A DNA stretch of 64,000 nt from assembly GCF_030295765.1 (NCBI RefSeq), contig NZ_AP027292.1, positions 3,162,001 to 3,226,000 on the forward strand, in the 5' to 3' direction. The notes under the pieces are model-generated. The model ran no database searches. It saw only the letters and a list, made by a program, of their open reading frames with translations, and was not told the origin of the DNA. Source of the stretch: Neptuniibacter halophilus (GTDB taxonomy: Bacteria > Pseudomonadota > Gammaproteobacteria > Pseudomonadales > Balneatricaceae). Shown piece after piece: positions 50,197-58,057 of this stretch. Position 1 is the first letter of the stretch; every line of letters starts with the position of its first letter. The position numbers and the translations under genes were made by a program.

Positions 50197-50731
50197 GATC
50201 TACGGCGCTCAGTTTGCCAACCAGTATGGTGAAGTTGGCGGGGAAGCTTTTCAGACATGGGGCTTGGGTCTGCGGGGTATGACGGCGGAGCAGATCAAGC
50301 ACGGGTTTACGAAGCTGCTGGAGCGTGAGCGCACTTTTGTGCCGAACTTGAACGAGTTCAGAAAGCTGTGCCAGGTCTCGCCAGAAGAACTGGGTATGCC
50401 TGATCTGGAAGCCGCTTATCAGGAAGCTGCAAGCAAATGCCGATCTCCGTCAAAGAAGCCATGGAGTCATCCCGGTGTGTATCACGCTGGCAAGGCTGTT
50501 GGCTGGTTCGAGTTGGGATCGAATACCCGTGAAAAAACATTCCCGGCATTCAAGACAGCTTACAACGACATTTGTGATCGGATAACCAAAGGCGAGCAGT
50601 TGGAGCTACCCGATCGTCTTGATCGAACCAAGCTTGAACAGCACCAGCATGGTGACCGGGTTGCTACCGAAGAGAACAAGGCTGCAGCCCGGAAGGCGCT
50701 GGCTGAAATGAAGGAGGCGATGGGACTGTAA
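50039..50731 (+). CDS. Phage replication protein P-like (helicase loader)
   Basis: 230 residues. LAQLWLRMSEIYGAQFANQYGEVGGEAFQTWGLGLRGMTAEQIKHGFTKLLERERTFVPNLNEFRKLC is the family core of lambda P-like proteins, which bring host DnaB to the origin. Start 50039 has GGGAG upstream; the first 52 residues are coded in a second frame of the O-like gene. Ends one base into the next gene. Confidence 0.82.
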   Translation: MHPKSIQQVLPDNPESFQRSIASTQPQQSTSRDSNVKLEVRQTLAQLWLRMSEIYGAQFANQYGEVGGEAFQTWGLGLRGMTAEQIKHGFTKLLERERTFVPNLNEFRKLCQVSPEELGMPDLEAAYQEAASKCRSPSKKPWSHPGVYHAGKAVGWFELGSNTREKTFPAFKTAYNDICDRITKGEQLELPDRLDRTKLEQHQHGDRVATEENKAAARKALAEMKEAMGL

Positions 50732-51213
50732 TGAGCGAAGTATCAGCGGAAGTTCAGAGCTTTTTCAATGCCTGCCGGTTTTGCGATACGCAGGATATTT
50801 CTGTGCGTCAGAAGTTCAGTGTGCTCTCTGAACTACTGGATATCCCGGTGGGGTATGTACCGGTCATGCTCAAGGTTCGTTCAGCGGCTAAGGGTGGGAA
50901 ACATGCTACGCCGCGGATTGATGCCGTAGGTGTGTTTGTAAAGCTTTTCCCTCGCTCAGCAGGCAGTCGCACTGAATTGGCGAACTACTTAGGCATTGAT
51001 GTGAATACGGTCCACGCCTACGCAACCAAGTACCGCAAGCTGATAGAGGTTCACGGTGAGGCACCGCTTAAGACCTCGAAGGAGGAATTTGAACGCAAGC
51101 AGATGCGCGAATCTTCTCTGTGGCAAAAGCAGGGCCTGAGTCTGGATCTGCTAAGACTGCCGTTCAGTGAGTTTGGTTCTGCGCTTCAGGCGCTGAAGGC
51201 GGCAGAGCAGTGA
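50731..51213 (+). CDS. Phage hypothetical with HTH-like segment
   Basis: 160 residues. GSRTELANYLGIDVNTVHAYATKYRKLIE is a plausible helix-turn-helix (about 84-112). TAATG overlap with the P-like gene. Likely a DNA-binding early protein; no family named. Confidence 0.65.
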   Translation: MSEVSAEVQSFFNACRFCDTQDISVRQKFSVLSELLDIPVGYVPVMLKVRSAAKGGKHATPRIDAVGVFVKLFPRSAGSRTELANYLGIDVNTVHAYATKYRKLIEVHGEAPLKTSKEEFERKQMRESSLWQKQGLSLDLLRLPFSEFGSALQALKAAEQ

Positions 51214-51271
51214 TTTGCTTTGCAGGGACATTAACCATTATCGCGCTATCTGTAGCGCTATGGAGGCTGTG

Positions 51272-51745
51272 ATGCCCGCTAACCTCATGCTGGTAAAAGG
51301 CCAAGGCAATACGCTCATGCCAATGACCGCAGCTGATTTTGAAACGGTTCAGAAGATCAAGATCGGCCGGCCTGTTGCTGCAAGTATCACTCAGCCGCGT
51401 AACCCGGTATTTCATCGCCGGTTCTTCGCGTTACTCAACCTAGCTTTTGATTACTGGGAGCCAGAGGTGCAGGAGTGGAAAGGCATTAAGGCGGAGAAGT
51501 CGTTCGAGGTATTCAGGGAACAGGTCACCATATTGGCCGGTTACCGTGAGGTCACTTACAACCTGGACGGCTCAGTCAAGGTAACAGCGAAAAGCATCAG
51601 CTTTGGCCGCATGGAAGAGCAAGAGTTCCAGAAGCTCTACAAGGCTGTATTCAACGTGTTATGGCGGATGGTGCTCAGCAAAACCGATATGAATGAGCCG
51701 CAGATTGAAACCATCCTTGCTCAGATGCTGGAGTTTGATTCATGA
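51272..51745 (+). CDS. DUF1367 family phage protein
   Basis: 157 residues. ANLMLVKGQGNTLMPMTAADFETVQKIKIG then RNPVFHRRFFALLNLAFDYWEP is the DUF1367 family of lambdoid early genes. Start 51272 has GGAGG upstream. Function unknown; a nuclease/recombination link is often supposed from position. Confidence 0.85.
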   Translation: MPANLMLVKGQGNTLMPMTAADFETVQKIKIGRPVAASITQPRNPVFHRRFFALLNLAFDYWEPEVQEWKGIKAEKSFEVFREQVTILAGYREVTYNLDGSVKVTAKSISFGRMEEQEFQKLYKAVFNVLWRMVLSKTDMNEPQIETILAQMLEFDS

Positions 51746-51996
51746 GCCTATTTCAGTGCCCTAAATGCGGCTGTAGAGAGAACACAGCAACCGGTTACTA
51801 CTGGGAGGCTGAGCTGGATGATAAAGAGCCATTGTGTTCCGCCTGTCACACAGGTGAATGGCATAACAAGTTCCCTCGAGTCTTTTATCCGAAAGGCATA
51901 CTGAAAACCAATGAGGTCGGAAACCTTCAGCATATCCAGACAGGTGTGGGCGGTCGGCAACTGGAGCAGTACGAATCTGAGGAAGAGCAGGCATGA
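51742..51996 (+). CDS. Zinc-ribbon phage protein
   Basis: 84 residues. Two CxxC pairs, CPKCGC and CSACHTGEWH, give a zinc ribbon. Overlaps neighbours by 4 nt on both sides. Confidence 0.75.
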   Translation: MSLFQCPKCGCRENTATGYYWEAELDDKEPLCSACHTGEWHNKFPRVFYPKGILKTNEVGNLQHIQTGVGGRQLEQYESEEEQA

Positions 51997-52298
51997 TCAA
52001 AAGCAAAGCGCTTAGAGATTCAGCCCGGGGAGAAAACTGCACCATGCGCCTGCCGGGCGTCTGCAACTTCAATCCTGAAACTACGGTACTGGCGCACGTC
52101 CCTTGCGGTATGGGCGGTATGGGTATGAAAGGCCCGGACCAGATTTCAGTTTATGCCTGCTCTTCATGCCATGACGCTCTCGACAACCGTCAGCCCGGCC
52201 ATCACATCAGCGGCTGGCACATGATTCACGCCATAGCTGAAACGCAGGGCAAGATGATTGAGAAAGGTCTGGTGACCGTGAAGGGGGTGAAGCCGTGA
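51993..52298 (+). CDS. DUF1364/YbcO-like nuclease
   Basis: 101 residues. LRDSARGENCTMRLPGVCNFNPETTVLAHVP, then ACSSCHDALD and WHMIHAIAETQ match the DUF1364 (YbcO) HNH-like family of lambdoid phages, with Cys/His zinc ligands. Probably a recombination nuclease. Confidence 0.87.
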   Translation: MIKSKALRDSARGENCTMRLPGVCNFNPETTVLAHVPCGMGGMGMKGPDQISVYACSSCHDALDNRQPGHHISGWHMIHAIAETQGKMIEKGLVTVKGVKP

Positions 52299-53014
52299 TC
52301 GAGCTTCTGAACGTGGACTGCATGGAGTACATGCGATCGCTTGAGGATAACGCTTTCGATCTTGCGATAGTGGATCCGCCCTATGGTCTTGGCGAGGCAG
52401 GCAAGCGCAGCGGTACCAGATCCTCTAAAAGTGGTGCTCAGAAGTTTTGGGGTACAAAGAACACTCGCGGCACAGCGATTAAGAGTACTCCGTTTGCTGA
52501 TAAAGACTGGGATAATGAGCCGCCTTCTGCTGAGTATTTTGAAGAACTGAAGCGAGTGAGCCGTAACCAAATTATCTGGGGAGCAAATCATTTCGCCGAT
52601 CGCTTCAATAGCGCCTCATCATCTTGGCTGGTTTGGGACAAAGATAACGGTACCAGCAACTTTGCAGATTGCGAGCTTGCTTACACCAGCTTTCCGACAG
52701 CGGTTCGCATGTTCAAGTATCGCTGGTCGGGCATGCTTCAGGGGGACATGAGGAACAAAGAGAAGCGGATCCATCCGACCCAGAAACCTGTGAAGCTGTA
52801 TCAGTGGCTTCTGTCCAAGTACGCCAAGCCGGGTGACCGAATTCTGGATACGCATTTGGGGAGCGGTTCCAGCGCGATCGCAGCTCACATTGAGGGTTTG
52901 GATTTCGTTGGCACTGAATTGGATAGTGATTACTTCAAGGTAACGAAGGAGCGAGTGGAGAAAGAGACAATGCAAGCAGAGCTAATGCTGGCTTACGGCA
53001 ACTCTACGGCATGA
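52295..53014 (+). CDS. Phage DNA methyltransferase (adenine-N6 or cytosine-N4 type)
   Basis: 239 residues. Catalytic DPPYGLG at about 29 and SAM-binding motif DTHLGSGSSAIAAHIEG at about 187, beta-class order. No target recognition domain beyond the middle insert; no cognate restriction enzyme nearby, so it is an orphan that probably protects phage DNA or alters regulation. Confidence 0.87.
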   Translation: MIELLNVDCMEYMRSLEDNAFDLAIVDPPYGLGEAGKRSGTRSSKSGAQKFWGTKNTRGTAIKSTPFADKDWDNEPPSAEYFEELKRVSRNQIIWGANHFADRFNSASSSWLVWDKDNGTSNFADCELAYTSFPTAVRMFKYRWSGMLQGDMRNKEKRIHPTQKPVKLYQWLLSKYAKPGDRILDTHLGSGSSAIAAHIEGLDFVGTELDSDYFKVTKERVEKETMQAELMLAYGNSTA

Positions 53015-53253
53015 ACCAACTCGGTAACAAAACAGGCAATTGCAGCAAAGACCATCTGCTCGATTGCCTGGCAGTGCACTTACAACGCCAGTGGTCGAAG
53101 AATTGCCGTTCTATCGATCTGCTGGCCAAACATATGTTGACCAACTGGACATTGGATCAGCGAAGGGAATACCTCGCAGGGCTGCCGGACACAGCTCGCG
53201 GGGATTTACAGAAGCGATTGCTGGATGCGCACAAAGCACTGAAGGCGGCATAA
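53011..53253 (+). CDS. Small phage protein
   Basis: 80 residues. LAKHMLTNWTLDQRREYLAGLPDTARGDLQKRL resembles small proteins found beside phage replication genes. Function unknown. 4-nt overlap upstream. Confidence 0.65.
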   Translation: MNQLGNKTGNCSKDHLLDCLAVHLQRQWSKNCRSIDLLAKHMLTNWTLDQRREYLAGLPDTARGDLQKRLLDAHKALKAA

Positions 53254-53273
53254 CTGAAAGGATAGGGCAAATA

Positions 53274-53792
53274 ATGAGTAAGCGATTTGGCAGAAATCAG
53301 AAACGAAAGATGAGGCAGGAGTTTCAGCACCTCCAAACCAGATTCGATGAGCAGGGGAAGAAGGCAAAGAATCTGGAAAATAATTTAATCAGCAGCGAGC
53401 TTCAGCTTCGTCGATTTGCGGAGGTTGTAGATGAGCGATTTATTGGCTTAGAGCCGCAAGTCATAAATATTCGTCATGCCTCCCAAAGGGTGCGTGTTGA
53501 GCGTATTGAAAGCCTTGGCATGCCGGTTATTGGTGATGGCTCGCCACTCAGAATGATGCCGTATTACGTAGATGAGCTCGGGATTATGGAAACCCGGGTA
53601 AAGATGGGAATGGATCAAATGATTCATCTTCGGGTTTGTCACCCTGACACCGGTGAATATGGATACGCCATCTCTCGCTTCACAATGGAGCAGGCGCCTA
53701 AAGAGTACATGGTAGAGCGAATTGCTATTGAGTTGGCTGAACAAATTATGAGAGGCCTTACATCGGTGGGTGTGGAGGATGCCGCTCAATGA
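53274..53792 (+). CDS. Phage hypothetical with coiled-coil N-terminus
   Basis: 172 residues. Basic coiled-coil start (GRNQKRKMRQEFQHLQTRFD), then a strand-rich domain (HLRVCHPDTGEYGYAISRFTM). Start 53274 has AAAGGA upstream; the frame back to 53040 overlaps the previous gene and is rejected. No family known. Confidence 0.65.
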   Translation: MSKRFGRNQKRKMRQEFQHLQTRFDEQGKKAKNLENNLISSELQLRRFAEVVDERFIGLEPQVINIRHASQRVRVERIESLGMPVIGDGSPLRMMPYYVDELGIMETRVKMGMDQMIHLRVCHPDTGEYGYAISRFTMEQAPKEYMVERIAIELAEQIMRGLTSVGVEDAAQ

Positions 53793-54457
53793 AAATGACC
53801 GAGAAGGAATATCAGGATCTGATGGTCAACCGTACCCGCTGGAATGCAAAGCTGGGGCATAAGGGTAAGCCAAAGCCTGCACCAATGAGAAAGCCAAGCG
53901 GGAAGCCAGAGGTTCAGTTGGATCTGAACATGGGAGCTGCTGATTTTGGTATTGAAGACGATAAACCGCAGTTCTTATGCGGCGTTCTTCCTTCAGCTCA
54001 ACTGGCGGCTGAGGAGCAAGAGCATCAAATTCCCCGAACAGAAAGCTTTTTTGTTCCATACATGGCGCCCAGCCTTAATGCGATCTATGCCGGGATTCAT
54101 TGGGCTAAACGGAAAAAGCATGCAGACGCCGGCCACCAGGCTTGTGAGCCATTACGTATTACTCCGTTTTATAAGCCTGTGCACATCATCTTTCTGCCAA
54201 TTGTTGGTAAACGAGCGATTGCCAGAGACTGTAGCAACTACGCCTACGCAGCCAAGGTGGTTGAGGACGGTTTGGTGCAAGCAGGGATTTTGCAGGATGA
54301 CACGAATGAATTCGTGAAATCGATCACCATTGAAGAGCCTGTGAAAGATCGGTCGGTTGAGTCCGGCATGTGGGTTCACATTCAGGAAGTGGGAGAGTGG
54401 AGCGGACAGCGCTGGATGGAAGGCGGGAAGTATCCTTGGCAACAGGAGATAGCGTGA
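53789..54457 (+). CDS. RusA-like Holliday junction resolvase
   Basis: 222 residues. The N-terminal ~85 residues are variable and phage-specific. Then APSLNAIYAGIHWAKRKKHAD, KRAIARDCSNYAYAAKVVEDGLVQAGILQDDTNEFVKSI is the RusA core with the Asp residues (DCSNY and LQDD) that hold the metal. Resolves junctions before packaging. The extra N-terminal part is longer than in classic RusA (about 120 residues). Confidence 0.85.
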   Translation: MKMTEKEYQDLMVNRTRWNAKLGHKGKPKPAPMRKPSGKPEVQLDLNMGAADFGIEDDKPQFLCGVLPSAQLAAEEQEHQIPRTESFFVPYMAPSLNAIYAGIHWAKRKKHADAGHQACEPLRITPFYKPVHIIFLPIVGKRAIARDCSNYAYAAKVVEDGLVQAGILQDDTNEFVKSITIEEPVKDRSVESGMWVHIQEVGEWSGQRWMEGGKYPWQQEIA

Positions 54458-54963
54458 TGAATGAACAAATGAAAGATCGGATTGAAGACCTGGTGGGGGT
54501 ATACGTCGGCTTTCTTTACAGCACAGATCGCGAAGCCGGCTGGCATCAGCCTTCTCAAACTGAGTGGTGCAAGGACAAAAACAACAAGAAAGTCCCGTCC
54601 TTCAGGAAGAAGCAGCTCACAGCAGGCTTTGCTGCAGATGACTCCGGCGGCTCTACGCGGTTGCCTGAGGACAAGATGCTTATGGAGACGAGCTTCCTGC
54701 GAAAACAGAGCAGTAGACTCCCGCTGGCCAAATGGCTTCTGGGTGAGGTCGCTCTTAAGCATGAGAAGTACTATGCCGCACTCATAGCTGAACGCTGGTA
54801 CCAGACCGTTTACAAAGCAACGCAGACCGATCGTGATTGTGCTGCCCGAATGGGTATCAATTTGCGTCAGTATCGGCACAATAAGAAGCTTGCGATGCTC
54901 AAGGCGCAGGAGCTACTTGAGTCAGAAGACAGGAAAAAGGAATACCAGAGAGAGGTGGCATGA
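54457..54963 (+). CDS. Probable late antiterminator, Q-like
   Basis: 168 residues. Position is that of lambda Q, after rusA and before the late promoter. RDCAARMGINLRQYRHNKKLAMLKAQELL is a sigma-region-4/HTH-like C-terminus as in phage Q proteins. Start 54457 has AGGAG and the TGATG overlap. The name rests on position and this motif. Confidence 0.6.
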   Translation: MNEQMKDRIEDLVGVYVGFLYSTDREAGWHQPSQTEWCKDKNNKKVPSFRKKQLTAGFAADDSGGSTRLPEDKMLMETSFLRKQSSRLPLAKWLLGEVALKHEKYYAALIAERWYQTVYKATQTDRDCAARMGINLRQYRHNKKLAMLKAQELLESEDRKKEYQREVA

Positions 54964-55604
54964 AGGGAGATCAGGAGGTTGTGCTATGGGTTGCTGTGTC
55001 GTTATTCACTTTTGTTATGGGTGGTGCAGTCATGTCTGAGATAGATTGGACGCTTATTAAGGATTTGATCACGACCGTGTGCGCCATTGGAGCGCTCTTG
55101 ATTGCTGTCAGCGGTCTGTCGACATGGAAGTCTCAGCTCAAAGGTACCAGTGAGTATGAGCTGGCAAAGAAAATAATGCTTCTTACTTACGAATTACAAC
55201 AGGAGTTCGGGAGTGTTCGGAATCCGATGTTGAGGTATTCCTGGGACAAAAGCCAAGGACTCGATGCTCAAATTAATGCCGAGATGGAAATTTACCAAAA
55301 TAGATTGAATTCCATGCACGGTAAATGGGCAGAGCTTCAATCAGCGCGACTTGAGGCTAAGGTGATTTGGGGGGAAGAGTCTTATGCATCATTCAAGGGC
55401 CTTGAAACTGTTGTAAGAGAGCTCCATGTGGCTGTGACAAAGCATTTTCGCCTCATGCGTAAGACAGGGGAGCGCTGGGTTGACCAGAGAATAGAGAACG
55501 AGAAGATTCTTTATACCCATTATGATGATAACGAGACATTTGCTAAAACCATTTATAAAGCTGTTTCTGATATTGAAAGTTACTTTCAAACTAGGATGCG
55601 TTAA
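54960..55604 (+). CDS. Membrane protein of unknown function between Q and the late promoter
   Basis: 214 residues. Two N-terminal spans (VVLWVAVSLFTFVMGGAVM and LITTVCAIGALLIAVSGL), then a long helical cytoplasmic body (EYELAKKIMLLTYELQQEFG). More AT-rich than its neighbours: a moron candidate. The fold type recalls proteins that sense invaders from the membrane, but no domain is recognised. Confidence 0.65.
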   Translation: MKGDQEVVLWVAVSLFTFVMGGAVMSEIDWTLIKDLITTVCAIGALLIAVSGLSTWKSQLKGTSEYELAKKIMLLTYELQQEFGSVRNPMLRYSWDKSQGLDAQINAEMEIYQNRLNSMHGKWAELQSARLEAKVIWGEESYASFKGLETVVRELHVAVTKHFRLMRKTGERWVDQRIENEKILYTHYDDNETFAKTIYKAVSDIESYFQTRMR

Positions 55605-55608
55605 CAGT

Positions 55609-55636
55609 TTGACGTGACGCGAATTTGTGTTATTTT
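55609..55636 (+). promoter_or_regulatory. Putative late promoter PR'
   Basis: TTGACG, 16-nt spacer, TATTTT. A transcript from here would meet a terminator about 65 nt downstream, the Q-controlled late-gene layout of lambda. Confidence 0.55.
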
Positions 55637-55680
55637 TTAACCCAAGTTAGATACATTGGCCTCAGTGCCTCAGGAAAAAA

Positions 55681-55707
55681 CCTCGCTCTCAGCAGCGGGG
55701 TTTTTTT
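55681..55707 (+). terminator. Terminator in the late leader (tR'-like)
   Basis: CCTCGCT/AGCGGGG stem (one T-G pair) and a seven-T tail. Confidence 0.75.
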
Positions 55708-55905
55708 ATGCCTGAAATTTGGGGCTATCGGCGAGCATGCCGCTGTTAACTGTTTCTGTCCTGTCTCAGTTGACCTCTGTCTGCGGCGGTATGCTCACCT
55801 ATAGCTCTCGATTTCCTCTCTTTGACAAGCCAGCTGTGAAGCTCGTTGCGTCGAACCTCTGCCGGTCAAGCCAGCTGTGAAGCTCGTAAACATCGGCCCC
55901 TATGG
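55708..55905. repeat. Late leader with a 21-nt direct repeat
   Basis: No gene. A 21-nt sequence beginning CAAGCCAGCTGTGAAGCTCG occurs at 55826-55846 and 55867-55887 (period 41). It contains the AGCTGTGAAGCT palindrome-like core. It lies directly before the lysis gene. Confidence 0.6.
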
Positions 55906-56514
55906 ATGATCATCATGCTTGATAAACAAGACGTGACCGTATCGGTGCTGAAGCATGCATGCGAACGGAAGGGTTACCAGTTCTTCGAGCGTGGTGACTA
56001 TAACCTCAACTTGATCGGTATCCGCAGCAGCGATCTGGAAGCAAATAGCTTCAATGACCTGCTGTGCGTTGCATTTAGGCAGAAAGGGCACTGGGTGCTC
56101 TTCACTTTTGACTGCACGACTGACCCGGGCGTGTATTGGCGCAAGCATCCAATGAACCCGCTCGGTACAGCGGTACTGGTCCCTGGTCAGTATTCCGGAG
56201 CTTATGTGTTGGGTATGCACAAGGGCCGGTTTAAGGCGCTGACACAGTCCAAGGCGCTGCCGGTTTACCGGGATGCTGATTTGGATGCTGAGGTTGATTT
56301 AAGCGGCACCATTGATAACGGCTGGCATGGCATCAACATCCATTCTCGAATGGAAGGTTTGAAGTCTGATGACATTGGCAAGTGGTCAGCAGGATGCCAA
56401 GTGCTGAAGAATTACGATGAGCATATGCTGCTGATGCAGCTGTGTGAGATTGCTCAACCAAACTGGGGCAATCGCTTCACTTACACGCTTTTGGAAGAGG
56501 GTGATTTGTGGTGA
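55906..56514 (+). CDS. Putative cell-wall enzyme with L,D-transpeptidase-like motif
   Basis: 202 residues. The C-terminal half has GWHGINIHSRMEG... then GKWSAGCQVL, the His-x(n)-S-x-G-C pattern of the YkuD active site (Cys nucleophile). No signal peptide. It stands where an endolysin is expected, before the holin. Catalytic type inferred from this motif only; ordinary lysozyme or amidase motifs are absent. Start 55906 or 55915, no clear ribosome site. Confidence 0.55.
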   Translation: MIIMLDKQDVTVSVLKHACERKGYQFFERGDYNLNLIGIRSSDLEANSFNDLLCVAFRQKGHWVLFTFDCTTDPGVYWRKHPMNPLGTAVLVPGQYSGAYVLGMHKGRFKALTQSKALPVYRDADLDAEVDLSGTIDNGWHGINIHSRMEGLKSDDIGKWSAGCQVLKNYDEHMLLMQLCEIAQPNWGNRFTYTLLEEGDLW

Positions 56515-56801
56515 AGCAACAAGTTGAATCGGATAACTACCAAGGCCCCGACCGCAGGGCTCAGCAGGGATGGCATGTGGATAAGACAGTATCAATCAGT
56601 CACATTCTGACCACGCTGACCATCGTTGTGGCCGGCATCCTCTACTTGGCAGATCAGGATAAGCGGATCTCTCAGAACACTACGGCGATTCAGCACAATA
56701 CGACCAGTATTGAGCGGCAAGAAAACCGCAATAGTCGCAGCCTGGATTCAATCAACCAAAAGCTGGATAGGCTTACAGAGCTTTTGATCCAGAGGAAGTG
56801 A
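56508..56801 (+). CDS. Small lysis-cassette membrane protein
   Basis: 97 residues, GTG start with GAGGG upstream. One span (ISHILTTLTIVVAGILYLAD) then a coiled coil (TTSIERQENRNSRSLDSINQKLDRLTELL) in the periplasm or cytoplasm. Either an i-spanin-like or accessory holin. Overlaps the enzyme gene by 7 nt. Confidence 0.6.
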   Translation: MVKQQVESDNYQGPDRRAQQGWHVDKTVSISHILTTLTIVVAGILYLADQDKRISQNTTAIQHNTTSIERQENRNSRSLDSINQKLDRLTELLIQRK

Positions 56802-56804
56802 TGT

Positions 56805-57374
56805 ATGGACTGGCTTAAGAAAATAGCGGCGTATGCCCCGGATATCGCAGCAGCGATCGCAACGGGTGGCGGTAGTGTTATCGCATCCACTGCGTTGAGA
56901 ATCGCAGCGAAAGAACTGACCGGTGATGAAGGGGCTGATGTACATCGCCTGGCAATTGCGGCCAATGATGCGACTACCGAGCAACTGACCGCGCTGGCCC
57001 GGGCTAATAATGAGTTTCTGATCGCCCTTGAGGAGCTGGATGTTGAGCGACTGAAGGCAGTGAATCGCACCATGCAGGTTGAATCTCAGTCAGAGCACTG
57101 GTGGCAATCAGCTTGGCGCCCGTTTTGGGGATTTATTTCTGCGCTCGCTTTTCTGGGGCTAGTAATTGCTGTCGGCTTTCTGGCTTTCGAAGCGATCGAA
57201 AAAGGGAATCAGAACGCCATGGTCATGATTCCTCAGCTTATCTCATCGGCAACCATGCTGTTTGGTATTCCCGCTGCCATTCTTGGCGTTGCCTCTTGGC
57301 ATCGCGGTAAGGAAAAGCGCATCAAAGCTGGCGAACATCAACTGAATTCAAGTTCTGTAGAGCAACATAAATAA
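56805..57374 (+). CDS. Holin, GTA_holin_3TM type
   Basis: 189 residues. Amphipathic N-terminus (LKKIAAYAPDIAAAIATGGG), a helical stretch, then the WWQSAWRPFWGFISALAFLGLVIAVGFLAF spans and AMVMIPQLISSATMLFGIPAAILGVASWHRGKEKR. This is the 3TM holin family. Forms membrane lesions at lysis time. Confidence 0.82.
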   Translation: MDWLKKIAAYAPDIAAAIATGGGSVIASTALRIAAKELTGDEGADVHRLAIAANDATTEQLTALARANNEFLIALEELDVERLKAVNRTMQVESQSEHWWQSAWRPFWGFISALAFLGLVIAVGFLAFEAIEKGNQNAMVMIPQLISSATMLFGIPAAILGVASWHRGKEKRIKAGEHQLNSSSVEQHK

Positions 57375-57402
57375 AGCGCTGATAAGCGTCCTGGAGTACA
57401 TC

Positions 57403-57765
57403 ATGTCAGTTAATTACACTGCCGCTGTGAAAACAGCACGAATGACAGCAACCAGAGACCACTTTGCTGATGGTATTTTGGAAATCGGCACTGCTGGTAT
57501 GGGCACGGTGCTGGCTACCTTTGGTCTGTCTGTAGCCGGTGGCAGCATTTCAACTGATACATGGACGCTAGCGTTTGATAACAACACGGTGTCTGCGTCA
57601 GCCGCTGGGGTCGCTGCTGAAGCCCGAATCAAGACCAGTGGTGCAGCGAGTGATTTAACTGGTTTAACGGTCGGCACTTCTGGAACCGATGTGGTGCTGG
57701 ATAATACCAATATAGCAAACGGTCAGGATGTGACGCTGACCTCAGCCGCAATCCAGCACGCATGA
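57403..57765 (+). CDS. Phage structural-type small protein
   Basis: 120 residues. YTAAVKTARMTATRDHFADG, then LEIGTAGMGTVLATFGL and GLTVGTSGTDVVLDNTNIANGQDVTL match a family common beside head and tail genes of several phages. Beta-rich; decoration or tail role possible. Confidence 0.7.
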   Translation: MSVNYTAAVKTARMTATRDHFADGILEIGTAGMGTVLATFGLSVAGGSISTDTWTLAFDNNTVSASAAGVAAEARIKTSGAASDLTGLTVGTSGTDVVLDNTNIANGQDVTLTSAAIQHA

Positions 57766-58049
57766 TGGAGCTTATCGGGCTGGTGCCTGCAGAGAATGGC
57801 GGCATGCGCTGTCAAGTTGAGATCTGCAAAGCAGCCTGCTGTCGGTGCTCATCCTTTCGCCCAGATAAGCCGGGCCCTTGTGAGTATCTTACTGAGCGCC
57901 ACACCTGTGAGCTTCATGAGGTAGGCGGTGATGCCTGCAAGCCAAAAGGGTGCGCCGACTATCCGCAAACTCAGTCAGATATTGACGGCATGAATCAGCA
58001 ACTGGAGTCGGCCGGAATTCAGGAGCGCTGCTTACTGCAATTCAAATGA
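57762..58049 (+). CDS. Cys-rich phage protein
   Basis: 95 residues with 11 Cys (CQVEICKAACCRCSSF, HTCELHEVGGDACKPKGC), similar in pattern to YkgJ-like metal-chelating proteins. Overlaps the previous gene by 4 nt. Function unknown. Confidence 0.65.
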   Translation: MMELIGLVPAENGGMRCQVEICKAACCRCSSFRPDKPGPCEYLTERHTCELHEVGGDACKPKGCADYPQTQSDIDGMNQQLESAGIQERCLLQFK

Positions 58050-58057
58050 GGTAAGCC

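Noticed and set aside
52295..53014. Restriction-modification or BREX/DISARM-type defence
   Set aside because: The methyltransferase stands alone among early phage genes with no nuclease or defence partner.
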